Source: Variovorax sp. WS11
GTDB taxonomy: Bacteria; Pseudomonadota; Gammaproteobacteria; Burkholderiales; Burkholderiaceae_C
Length of the DNA stretch: 64,000 nucleotides
Assembly (NCBI RefSeq): GCF_010499245.1
Contig: NZ_JAAGOW010000001.1
Coordinates: forward strand, 4,092,001 to 4,156,000
Direction: 5' to 3'
Part shown: one piece after another, positions 39,205 to 45,964 of the stretch
Position numbering within the stretch: the stretch's first letter is position 1
How the letters are laid out: every line of letters begins with the position of its first letter
Translations under genes and position numbers: made by a program
The notes under the pieces: generated by a model
What the model was told of the DNA's origin: nothing
Seen by the model: the letters and a program-made list of their open reading frames with translations, nothing else
Databases searched by the model: none

Positions 39205-40446
39205 ATGAAACTGCTGTTCAGCCACCCCGCAGGCAACCAGAACGTGCGCGCCATGCTCGACGGGCTGGAGGCCGCCGGAATGCTCGCGCGTTTCACGACC
39301 ACCCTGGCGGTCGAGCCTGACAACATGGCCCTGAAACTGGTGCCCCAGGGCCTGAGCCGTGACCTGCTGCGGCGGCGCTTCAACATCCCGCGCGAGAAGA
39401 TCCTTCAGCACCCCTGGCGCGAGCTGGCGCGGGCCGTCTGCTCCCGGGCCGGCTGGAACTACTGGCTGCGCCACGAGCAGGGCTTCGCCTCCATCGACGG
39501 CGTGCTGCAGGACTTCGACCGCTTCAGCGCCCGCGCCCTGCCAAGGCTGCACCGGCGCCTCGGCCTCGGCGCCGTCTACACCTACGAGGACTCCGCGCTC
39601 GACACCTTCCGGGCCGCCAAGGACCTGGGCCTGAAATGCGTGTACGACCTGCCCATCTCGTACTGGGAGGTCGGCCGCAAGCTGATGGAAGAGGAGGTCC
39701 AGCGCCTGCCGGCCTGGGCCCATGCACTGGGCGGCGGCATGGCCGATTCGCCGGCCAAGCTGGAGCGCAAGGCGCGCGAGCTGGAGCTGGCCGACCTGGT
39801 GGTGGTGCCCAGCCGATTCGTGGCCGACTCCCTGCCCGCCTGGGCCGGGCAGAAGACCCGGGTGCTGTCGCCCTTCGGCTCGCCGTTGCCGCCGATCGCG
39901 CCCGCGCGCAAGGTGGTCGACCCCTCGAAGCCGCTGCGCGTGCTCTTCGTGGGCTCGATGGGGCAGCGCAAGGGCCTGGGCGACCTGTTCCAGGCCATGC
40001 ACCTGCTCAAGGGCGAGAACATCGAGCTGGTCGTGATGGGCTCGCTGTTGAACGAGCCTGCCTTCTACCGCGGCCAGTACGCCGACTTCACCCTCGAGAA
40101 GGGGCGCCCCCATGCCGAGGTGCTGGCCCTGATGCGCAGCTGCGACGTGTTCTGCCTGCCCTCGCTCTACGAAGGCCGCGCGCTGGTGATGCAGGAGGCG
40201 ATGAGCCAGGGCCTGCCGATCGTGATCACGCCCAACACCGGCGGCGACGACCTTGTGATCGAGGGCAAGACCGGCTTCCTGGTGCCGATCCGCTCGCCCG
40301 AGAAGATCGCCGAGAAGCTCGCCTGGTTCAACCAGAACCGGCAGGAACTCCCGGCCATGAGCGAGGCCGCCGTGCAGCATGCGGCCAGCTACACCTGGAA
40401 GAAGTACAGCGAGGTCGTGATCGACGCCATCCGCAAGCTGGCGTAG
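39205..40446 (+). CDS. Glycosyltransferase family 4 protein
   Basis: 413-residue GT-B fold glycosyltransferase. The N-terminal domain begins MKLLFSHPAGNQNVRAML. The C-terminal donor-binding domain starts near residue 245 (PLRVLFVGSMGQRKGLGDL). The E-x7-E motif of family 4 lies in LYEGRALVMQEAMSQGLP, followed by TPNTGGDDLVIEGKTGFLV. Retaining chemistry with a nucleotide-sugar donor is expected; the sugar and acceptor cannot be told. No signal peptide; a cytoplasmic, membrane-associated site is likely. The next gene, an OpgC-type acyltransferase, is 43 bp downstream. Confidence 0.9.
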   Translation: MKLLFSHPAGNQNVRAMLDGLEAAGMLARFTTTLAVEPDNMALKLVPQGLSRDLLRRRFNIPREKILQHPWRELARAVCSRAGWNYWLRHEQGFASIDGVLQDFDRFSARALPRLHRRLGLGAVYTYEDSALDTFRAAKDLGLKCVYDLPISYWEVGRKLMEEEVQRLPAWAHALGGGMADSPAKLERKARELELADLVVVPSRFVADSLPAWAGQKTRVLSPFGSPLPPIAPARKVVDPSKPLRVLFVGSMGQRKGLGDLFQAMHLLKGENIELVVMGSLLNEPAFYRGQYADFTLEKGRPHAEVLALMRSCDVFCLPSLYEGRALVMQEAMSQGLPIVITPNTGGDDLVIEGKTGFLVPIRSPEKIAEKLAWFNQNRQELPAMSEAAVQHAASYTWKKYSEVVIDAIRKLA

Positions 40447-40489
40447 CACCGAAAGCGGCCCCGCCGCATACGCCGGGTGCCGAGCCCCC

Positions 40490-41644
40490 ATGAAGCGCTA
40501 CTGGGAAATCGACGCACTGCGCGGGCTGATGCTCGTGCTGATGACCTTCACCCACCTGCCCACGCGGTTCACCGATCCGCTGGGGCAGCCCTTCGGCTTC
40601 GTCTCGGCAGCCGAAGGCTTCGTGCTGCTCTCGGCCTTCGTCGCCGGCCTGGTCTACACCCGCATCAGCGACAGCCGCGGCGTCGATGCGATGCGCCGTG
40701 CCTTCTGGCAGCGTGCGCTCAAGGTCTACCTGGCGCAGGCGGCGACGCTGCTGTTCCTCTTCACCATCATCACGCGGGTGGGGCTGCGCATCGATCAGCC
40801 GGCCGTGAAGAACCTGCTGTCCTTCTACCTCGCGCATCCGCTCGAGGGCTTCGGCTACTCGCTGCTGCTGGTGTACGAGCCGGCGCTGCTCGACATCCTG
40901 CCGATGTACATCTTCTTCATGCTGATGAGCCCCTGGGTGCTCGCCTTCGCGCTGCGCCACGGCTGGACCGGCGTGATGGCTGCCAGCGCGGCGCTGTGGG
41001 GGCTGGCCCAGTTCGGCTTCAGCGAATGGCTGTACGGGCTGGCGGTGCACCACCTGCACATGCCCGTGCCCTTCCGCGAGATGGGCGCCTTCAATGCCTT
41101 CGCCTGGCAGTTCCTGTGGTTCGCGGGGCTGTGGATGGGCGCCAGCCGGCATGCGCCCGATGCCGAGCCCTTCCGCTTTCCTACGTTGCTGGTGGCGCTG
41201 GCGGTGGGGGCTGCGCTCTACGGGCTCTGGTGGCGGCACCATGGCATCAATGGCCAGGCGCCCTTCGGCGGCGACGAGGAGATGAACCTGCTGTTCGACA
41301 AGTGGCAGCTCGGGCCGCTGCGCATCCTCAACCTGGTGGTGCTGGGCATCGTCACCGTGCGCTTCGGGCCGGCGCTCATGCGGCGCCTGCCGCGCCTGCA
41401 CGCGCTGGAGGCCATGGGCTCGGCCTCGCTGCCGGTGTTCTGCGCGCACCTGGTCGCGGTACTGCTGGTGCTGGCGTTCTACGGCGACAGCCAGACCGCG
41501 CGGCCCTGGTGGGGCGATCTGCTGCTGCTGGCCGTGGTGTTCGCGGGGCTCTATGGCGTGGCCCGGGTGGCGCTCTGGTGGGGCGAGCGGCGGCGCAGTC
41601 GGGACGGCTACCGCGACACCGGCGCGATTGACAGCTCGGTCTGA
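40490..41644 (+). CDS. OpgC domain membrane acyltransferase
   Basis: 384-residue membrane protein with about ten helices. It belongs to the OpgC/acyltransferase-3-like group that adds succinyl or other acyl groups to periplasmic glucans in E. coli. The N-terminal signature KRYWEIDALRGLMLVLMTFTHLP contains the conserved Asp-Arg and His; AAEGFVLLSAFVAGLVY follows. Whether this one succinylates osmoregulated glucans is inference. Its last 37 bases overlap the convergent SGNH gene. Probably in an operon with the GT4 gene upstream. Confidence 0.87.
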   Translation: MKRYWEIDALRGLMLVLMTFTHLPTRFTDPLGQPFGFVSAAEGFVLLSAFVAGLVYTRISDSRGVDAMRRAFWQRALKVYLAQAATLLFLFTIITRVGLRIDQPAVKNLLSFYLAHPLEGFGYSLLLVYEPALLDILPMYIFFMLMSPWVLAFALRHGWTGVMAASAALWGLAQFGFSEWLYGLAVHHLHMPVPFREMGAFNAFAWQFLWFAGLWMGASRHAPDAEPFRFPTLLVALAVGAALYGLWWRHHGINGQAPFGGDEEMNLLFDKWQLGPLRILNLVVLGIVTVRFGPALMRRLPRLHALEAMGSASLPVFCAHLVAVLLVLAFYGDSQTARPWWGDLLLLAVVFAGLYGVARVALWWGERRRSRDGYRDTGAIDSSV

Positions 41645-42384
41645 TCCACGGGCCGCGCCAGCTGCGCGCCGATGACCGAGCGCCACAGCCGATAGCCCTC
41701 GTCGTTGAGATGCAGTTGGTCGCCGCGGAACAGCTCGGGCCGCGCGCGCCCGTCCGTGCCCATCATGGGCGTGAAGACATCGATGTAGTCGCTGTTCGGC
41801 AGCCGCCGCAGATAGGCGGCAATGATGTCGTTGGTCTCGCGCATCCGCGGCAGCAGCTTCTCGCGCGAGGGGCTGGGCTTGATCGAGATGTAGCTGATGC
41901 GCGCCTCGGGCAGCTCGGCGCGCACGGTGTTGGCGAACTGCGCGAAGCTTTCCAGGATCTGGATCGGCGTGCGGCCCTCGGCCAGGTCGTTGTCGCCGGC
42001 GTAGACCAGGACATGGCGCGGCTTGTAGCGCAGCACCAGCTCGCGCGCGAAGAAGCTGCAGTCGGCCATGGTCGAGCCGCCGAAGCCGCGGTTGATGACC
42101 ACCGGCAGTTGCGGGAAGTCCTGCGCGAGGCGGGTCCAGAAGCGGATGGTGGAACTGCCGACGAAGACCACGCCGCCCTCGCTGGGCCACTGCTGCCGGT
42201 CGGCGGCATCGAAGGCCGAGAGCTCGCTGCGCCAGCGTGTCTGCGCTGCGAGGTAGGCGGGGGAGGGGGCGGCGTCGACCCCGACGGGTTCGGCCTGCGA
42301 AGCGCACGCCGCAATGAAGAGTGCGATCGGCAACAGGGTCCGGCGAGCCGCCCCGGAGGCGGGAGCAACGTTCATCACAAGCAT
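41608..42384 (-). CDS. SGNH/GDSL-type hydrolase, predicted lipoprotein
   Basis: 258-residue SGNH hydrolase. A lipobox IAAC at residues 24-27 after a short signal suggests a lipoprotein (Cys27). Block I is atypical, VVFVGSSTIRFW, with Ser in GSS; block II Gly lies in NRGFGGSTMAD; block III is YAGDNDLAEG with the Asn; block V is GDQLHLNDEGY with the Asp and His. This pattern fits GDSL esterases acting on acyl groups of sugars or lipids. ATG 42384 is used; ATG 42375 would also work. Convergent with, and overlapping, the OpgC-type gene. Confidence 0.85.
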   Translation of the reverse strand: MLVMNVAPASGAARRTLLPIALFIAACASQAEPVGVDAAPSPAYLAAQTRWRSELSAFDAADRQQWPSEGGVVFVGSSTIRFWTRLAQDFPQLPVVINRGFGGSTMADCSFFARELVLRYKPRHVLVYAGDNDLAEGRTPIQILESFAQFANTVRAELPEARISYISIKPSPSREKLLPRMRETNDIIAAYLRRLPNSDYIDVFTPMMGTDGRARPELFRGDQLHLNDEGYRLWRSVIGAQLARPVDQTELSIAPVSR

Positions 42385-42459
42385 GAAATTCGAGAGAAGA
42401 CCTTCGACCTCATCATGCGGTCGAGTCCCCGCCGATGCGTCGCAGGATGTTAACGGCCC

Positions 42460-43212
42460 TCAAAGGGTCTTCTCGATCAGCGCGCCCTTGAACAGCACCG
42501 GCCCGGTCGGCCCGCGCTCGCTGGGAACGCCGCCCTTGGGCTCGAGGCTGATGGCCAGCGCCGGCACCGAACGCACGTCGGCTTCCTGCGCAGTCAGCCT
42601 GAGCGCCGGGTCGCGGCCCAGCACGCCCAGCGAACGCGGCGCGCCGCCGGGCGGCAGCGCCCACAGCTGCAGCGACTTGTCCTCGCCCTCGCGGTAGCCG
42701 CCGACGCGCTGCAGCACCAGCTGGCGCTTCTTCGGGTCGAAAGTCACGAGCATCGAGGCCGCGGCCTGATCGTCCGACAGCACGGCCACATACTGCACGG
42801 CCGGCGCATTGCGCAGTTGCTCGCTCAGGTTGAGGCCGACGAAGGCGGCCACCACGGTAGCGAGTGCGCCGGCGGCTGCGGCGCTGCGCCACAGCGCGAG
42901 GCTGCGCAGCCAGCCGCCGCGCGCGGGCGTCTCGGGCGGCAGCGTGGTGCGCTGGCGTGCGATGGCTTCCTGCTCCTGCTCGGCGGCGATCAGGTTACGG
43001 ATGCGGGTCCACACGGCCGCATCCGGCACCACCGGCGACTGCAGCTCGGCCATGCTGGCGAGCCGGCTCTGCCAGACCAGCGCGGCGGCCCGCACCGGCG
43101 CCTGCTCGCGCGCCAGGACTTCGAAGCGCCTGCGCGCGCCGCCGCGCAGGGTGCCCAGCGCGTGGCTCGCGGCCAGCATCTCCAGCAGTTCGGGATGGGC
43201 GGAAAGATTCAT
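42460..43212 (-). CDS. RskA-like anti-sigma factor
   Basis: 250-residue single-pass membrane protein. The cytoplasmic N-terminal part (residues 1-100, NLSAHPELLEMLAASHALGTLRGGARRRFE) resembles the anti-sigma domain of RskA but lacks the HxxxCxxC zinc motif. One transmembrane helix lies near residues 108-128 (SAAAAGALATVVAAFVGL). The periplasmic RskA_C domain follows (YVAVLSDDQAAASMLVTF, LQLWALPPGGAPRSLGVL). It should hold the ECF sigma factor encoded 13 bp upstream. ATG 43212 is chosen because the protein then starts at the conserved NLSAHPE. Confidence 0.88.
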   Translation of the reverse strand: MNLSAHPELLEMLAASHALGTLRGGARRRFEVLAREQAPVRAAALVWQSRLASMAELQSPVVPDAAVWTRIRNLIAAEQEQEAIARQRTTLPPETPARGGWLRSLALWRSAAAAGALATVVAAFVGLNLSEQLRNAPAVQYVAVLSDDQAAASMLVTFDPKKRQLVLQRVGGYREGEDKSLQLWALPPGGAPRSLGVLGRDPALRLTAQEADVRSVPALAISLEPKGGVPSERGPTGPVLFKGALIEKTL

Positions 43213-43225
43213 TGCGAAGCTGCCT

Positions 43226-43801
43226 TCACGCCAACTGCTGCATGCAGATGCGCAGCTTGTCCAGCCCACGCCGGATCCAGGTCTTGACCGTGCCCAGCGG
43301 CAGCTTGAGCTGCTCGGCCAGCTCGCCGTGGCTGAGTTCGCGCAGGTAGGCCAGGCTCAGCACCTCGCGCTGCCGGCCCTCGAGCCGGCTCAGGCACTGG
43401 TGCAGGGCGCGGGCCTGCTCGCTGGCATCGGCGGTGTCCATCGGGTTCGCGGCATCGGACTCGAAGGTCTCGGCCATCAGTTCGTCGAATTCCTGGGTGA
43501 GCTGGGCGCGGTCGGCGGTCCGGCGCCGCAGGAAGTCCAGCGAGCGGCTGCGCACGATCAGCCCCAGCCAGGCCATCGGCGGGCTCAGCGTGCTGCGGTA
43601 GTCGCCGGCGACGCGCCAGATGGTGAGGAAGGATTCCTGCAGCACGTCCTCGGCCCATTCGCGCTGGCGCACCACCCGCATCGCCAGGCCGAAGAGCTTG
43701 GGCGAGGTGCGCTCGTAAAGCAGGCGCAGGGCGGTCTCGTCCCGGCGGCCGATGCGGTCGATCAGCGCCATCAGTTCGGCGTCGGGGCTGGCTTCGGGCA
43801 T
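43226..43801 (-). CDS. ECF RNA polymerase sigma factor (SigK-like)
   Basis: 191-residue ECF sigma factor. Region 2 spans about residues 20-90 (LRLLYERTSPKLFGLAMRVV, EDVLQESFLTIWR). Region 4 starts near residue 128 (QCLSRLEGRQREVLSLAYLRELSHGELAEQL, quoted in part, then PLGTVKTWIRRGLDKLR with the recognition helix). The partner is the RskA-like protein downstream. ATG 43801 (MPEASPDAE) is preferred; ATG 43819 is an alternative, and neither has a clear ribosome-binding site. An ECF-type promoter, probably autoregulatory, lies just upstream on the same strand. Confidence 0.92.
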   Translation of the reverse strand: MPEASPDAELMALIDRIGRRDETALRLLYERTSPKLFGLAMRVVRQREWAEDVLQESFLTIWRVAGDYRSTLSPPMAWLGLIVRSRSLDFLRRRTADRAQLTQEFDELMAETFESDAANPMDTADASEQARALHQCLSRLEGRQREVLSLAYLRELSHGELAEQLKLPLGTVKTWIRRGLDKLRICMQQLA

Positions 43802-43837
43802 GCGCGGATTGTGGAGCATCGGTCGTCACACAGGCGA

Positions 43838-43863
43838 TACGGCGCAAGGCGGCCGGCGGATTC
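43838..43863 (-). promoter_or_regulatory. Putative ECF promoter of the sigma factor gene (GAATC-N17-CGTA)
   Basis: Read on the minus strand, GAATC (43863-43859) and CGTA (43841-43838) are separated by exactly 17 bases. Transcription would begin near 43831, 12-30 bases before the sigma start codon depending on which ATG is used. The -35 and -10 words and the spacer match the promoter on the opposite strand, and both -35 elements are set in TGAATCCG. GAAYC...CGT is the general form of ECF-class promoters. Confidence 0.6.
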
Positions 43864-43880
43864 AGGCGCTGCCGATCGCT

Positions 43881-43906
43881 GAATCCGATCGCGCCCCCGC
43901 CGCGTA
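43881..43906 (+). promoter_or_regulatory. Putative ECF promoter of the DUF3455 gene (GAATC-N17-CGTA)
   Basis: GAATC at 43881-43885 and CGTA at 43903-43906 are separated by 17 bases, the mirror of the promoter before the sigma gene. A start near 43913 gives a leader of about 75 bases with AAGGAA at 43977-43982 as ribosome-binding site for the ATG at 43989. Confidence 0.6.
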
Positions 43907-43988
43907 CCGGGGATGGAGGCCGCCAGTCTGCGAACAACAGCGTCCGCCAAGCACCTCAGCATCCGAATCGACACGAAAGGAACAGACC

Positions 43989-44537
43989 ATGACCTTGCGC
44001 AACCTCGGCCTCCTCGCGGCCGCCGCCAGCCTCGCCGCCTGCTCCGGCATGGGCATGAACAAGCCCATGGCGTACTCCCAGGCCAGCCTCCCCGATGCCG
44101 TCAAGGTGCCCGCCGGCCACCGGGTCGCGATGGAGACGGTCGGCGCCGGCGACATCACCTACGAATGCCGCGCCAAGGCCAACGCCCCCGGGCAGCACGA
44201 ATGGGTCTTCGTCGGCCCCGACGCCCGCCTCATGGACCGCGGCGGCAAGCAGGTCGGCAAGTACTACGGCCCGCCGGCCACCTGGGAAAGCATGGACGGC
44301 TCCAAGCTCACGGGCACCCAGGTCGCGGTCGCGCCCAATGGCAGCGCCAACATCCCCTACCAGCTGGTGAAGGCCAACCCGGCCATGGGCAGCGGCGCGA
44401 TGCAGGGCGTGAGCTACATCCAGCGCGTGGCCACCCAGGGCGGGACGGCGCCGGCCATGGCCTGTGGCGCAGACTCGATGGGCCGGAAACAGGTGGTGAA
44501 GTACCAGGCCGACTACATTTTTTATCGAGCGATGTGA
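43989..44537 (+). CDS. DUF3455 domain lipoprotein
   Basis: 182-residue predicted lipoprotein: signal peptide with lipobox LAAC (Cys18) after a short hydrophobic stretch. The DUF3455 region follows (LPDAVKVPAGHRVAMETVGAGDITYEC, quoted in part; HEWVFVGPDARLMD; YYGPPATWESMDGSKLTG; GVSYIQRVATQGGTAP; MGRKQVVKYQADYIFYRA). Two Cys residues (TYECRA and MACGAD) could form a disulfide. The function is unknown. It faces an ECF sigma/anti-sigma pair with a matched promoter, so it is likely a regulon member, perhaps an envelope or oxidative stress protein. Confidence 0.88.
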   Translation: MTLRNLGLLAAAASLAACSGMGMNKPMAYSQASLPDAVKVPAGHRVAMETVGAGDITYECRAKANAPGQHEWVFVGPDARLMDRGGKQVGKYYGPPATWESMDGSKLTGTQVAVAPNGSANIPYQLVKANPAMGSGAMQGVSYIQRVATQGGTAPAMACGADSMGRKQVVKYQADYIFYRAM

Positions 44538-44601
44538 GCGGTCCTGCACGGCGGCGACGCAGTGCGTGGCCGTTGTGCAACAACTTGAAACATATACTGG
44601 G

Positions 44602-44618
44602 CGCTCCTCGTTGGAGCG
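44602..44618 (+). promoter_or_regulatory. Hairpin masking the ribosome-binding site of the next gene
   Basis: CGCTCC (44602-44607) pairs with GGAGCG (44613-44618) around a five-base loop, and the right arm contains the GGAG that would serve ATG 44622. A TATACT hexamer at 44593-44598 could be a -10 box; a start as late as 44605 would cut into the left arm, so the effect on translation is uncertain. Confidence 0.3.
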
Positions 44619-44621
44619 TCC

Positions 44622-45914
44622 ATGCAAGAGCCCGGAAGTCCCGCACCCCGCCCGTTCTGGCATCGCCTGAACACCTTCTTCGCCTTCCCTTTCCAGCTGC
44701 AGCCGCTCGGCTATGCGCTGCTGCTCGCGGGCGCCAGCCTGCTCATCCACCTGTTCTTCTTCCTGCCGCAAGCGCTGACGCTGCTGCTGGTCGAGCTGGG
44801 CATCGTGCTCGCGGCCAGCCGCTACGGCTTCAAGGTGATGGCGCTCGGCGCGCGCGGCATCGTGCGGGCCGCCGATTTTCCGCGCATGCTGGACGAGGAG
44901 TGGACGAACCTGCCCTGGAAGCTGTTCGCGCTGCTGGTGCTGCAGGGCATGGTGGGCGGCCTCATCGGCGCCTTGAATCCGGCACTCGGCTACATCGCGA
45001 TCTTCGTGCTCTCGTTCACGCTGCCGGCCACGACCATGGTCCTGGTGCAGTCGGGCAGCTTCTGGCAGGCGCTGAACCCGGGCCTGGTGTGGGAGACCCT
45101 GCGCGCCATCGGCTGGCCCTACGTGCTGCTGTGCCTCTTCCTGTTCCTGCTGAATTCCGGCGCGCAGCTGGCGCTGGTCATGCTGCTGCCCGTCTTCAAG
45201 GGCTGGATCGCGCTGCCGCTCTTCAATTTCGTGATGATCTATTTCGGCTGGGTCATGGCCAGCCTGCTGGGCTACGTGATGTACCAGAACCATGCGGCGC
45301 TCGGCATCGACCTGCTGCCCGGTGCCGGTGCCGACGAGCGTGCGATCGACACCCGAACCCCGGCCCAGATCGCGCAGCAGCAGACCGATGCGCTGGTGGC
45401 GCAGATGGTGACCGACGGCGACGTGGCCGGCGCGCTGGCGCTGGCCTACGAGGAGCAGCGCACCAAGCCGGACGACCTGGCCGCGCAGCGGCGCTACCAC
45501 CGCGTGCTGCTGCTGGCACCCGACAAGACGGCCACCCTGCTGGACCATGGGCGGCGGCTGATCGGCATGCTCGCCGCGCGCGATCTCCCGTCGGAGGCGC
45601 TGAAGGTCTACAAGGCCTGCGGCGAGAAGGACGCCGGCTTCGTGCTCGACGATCCCGCGACGACCATCGCGTTGGCACGCGCCGAGTGGCGCAACGGCGA
45701 GGCGAAAGCCGCGCTCGCGCTGCTGACCGGCTTCGACAAGCGCTTCCGCGGGCATGCGGCGATTCCGCAGGCCTACGAGTTGGCGGCGCGGGTGCTGGTG
45801 CAGGGGCTGGACCGGCGCGACATGGCGCGGCCGATCCTGAAGACGCTCGAACGGCGCTATCCGGACAGCGAGCAGACGCAGGAAGTGCGCTGGCTCATGC
45901 GCGAGGTGGTCTGA
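44622..45914 (+). CDS. Polytopic membrane protein with C-terminal TPR-like domain
   Basis: 430-residue protein. Residues 1-230 hold about five or six hydrophobic helices (LQPLGYALLLAGASLLIHLFFFLP, ALTLLLVELGIVLAASRYGF and others, quoted in part), an arrangement resembling DUF4013-like membrane proteins. Residues 255-425 form helical repeats of TPR type (DVAGALALAYEEQRTKPDDL, EALKVYKACGEKD, AKAALALLTGFDKRF, RPILKTLERRYPDSEQ). The function is unknown. It converges on a rhomboid gene that also carries a TPR-like tail. Confidence 0.65.
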   Translation: MQEPGSPAPRPFWHRLNTFFAFPFQLQPLGYALLLAGASLLIHLFFFLPQALTLLLVELGIVLAASRYGFKVMALGARGIVRAADFPRMLDEEWTNLPWKLFALLVLQGMVGGLIGALNPALGYIAIFVLSFTLPATTMVLVQSGSFWQALNPGLVWETLRAIGWPYVLLCLFLFLLNSGAQLALVMLLPVFKGWIALPLFNFVMIYFGWVMASLLGYVMYQNHAALGIDLLPGAGADERAIDTRTPAQIAQQQTDALVAQMVTDGDVAGALALAYEEQRTKPDDLAAQRRYHRVLLLAPDKTATLLDHGRRLIGMLAARDLPSEALKVYKACGEKDAGFVLDDPATTIALARAEWRNGEAKAALALLTGFDKRFRGHAAIPQAYELAARVLVQGLDRRDMARPILKTLERRYPDSEQTQEVRWLMREVV

Positions 45915-45939
45915 CTCCCTCTCCCAGGGGGAGAGGGAG
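45915..45939. repeat. Intergenic palindrome CTCCCTCTCCC / GGGAGAGGGAG
   Basis: Perfect 11-bp stem (45915-45925 with 45929-45939) and a three-base loop, beginning at the base after a stop codon and lying between two convergent genes. There is no T-tract, but such a stem could end transcripts or protect their 3' ends on both strands. Similar CCCTCTCC palindromes are, to my knowledge, dispersed in several beta- and gammaproteobacterial genomes; only one copy is seen here. Confidence 0.6.
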
Positions 45940-45964
45940 CAAGTCGGGAAGAGGACAAGGCCGC

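Noticed and set aside
33029-39208. A 2059-codon open frame on the strand opposite the macroglobulin gene
   Set aside because: It is a by-product of high third-position GC. The minus-strand frame has a signal peptide, family motifs and the thioester, while the plus-strand frame has His/Arg/Gly-rich composition without domains.
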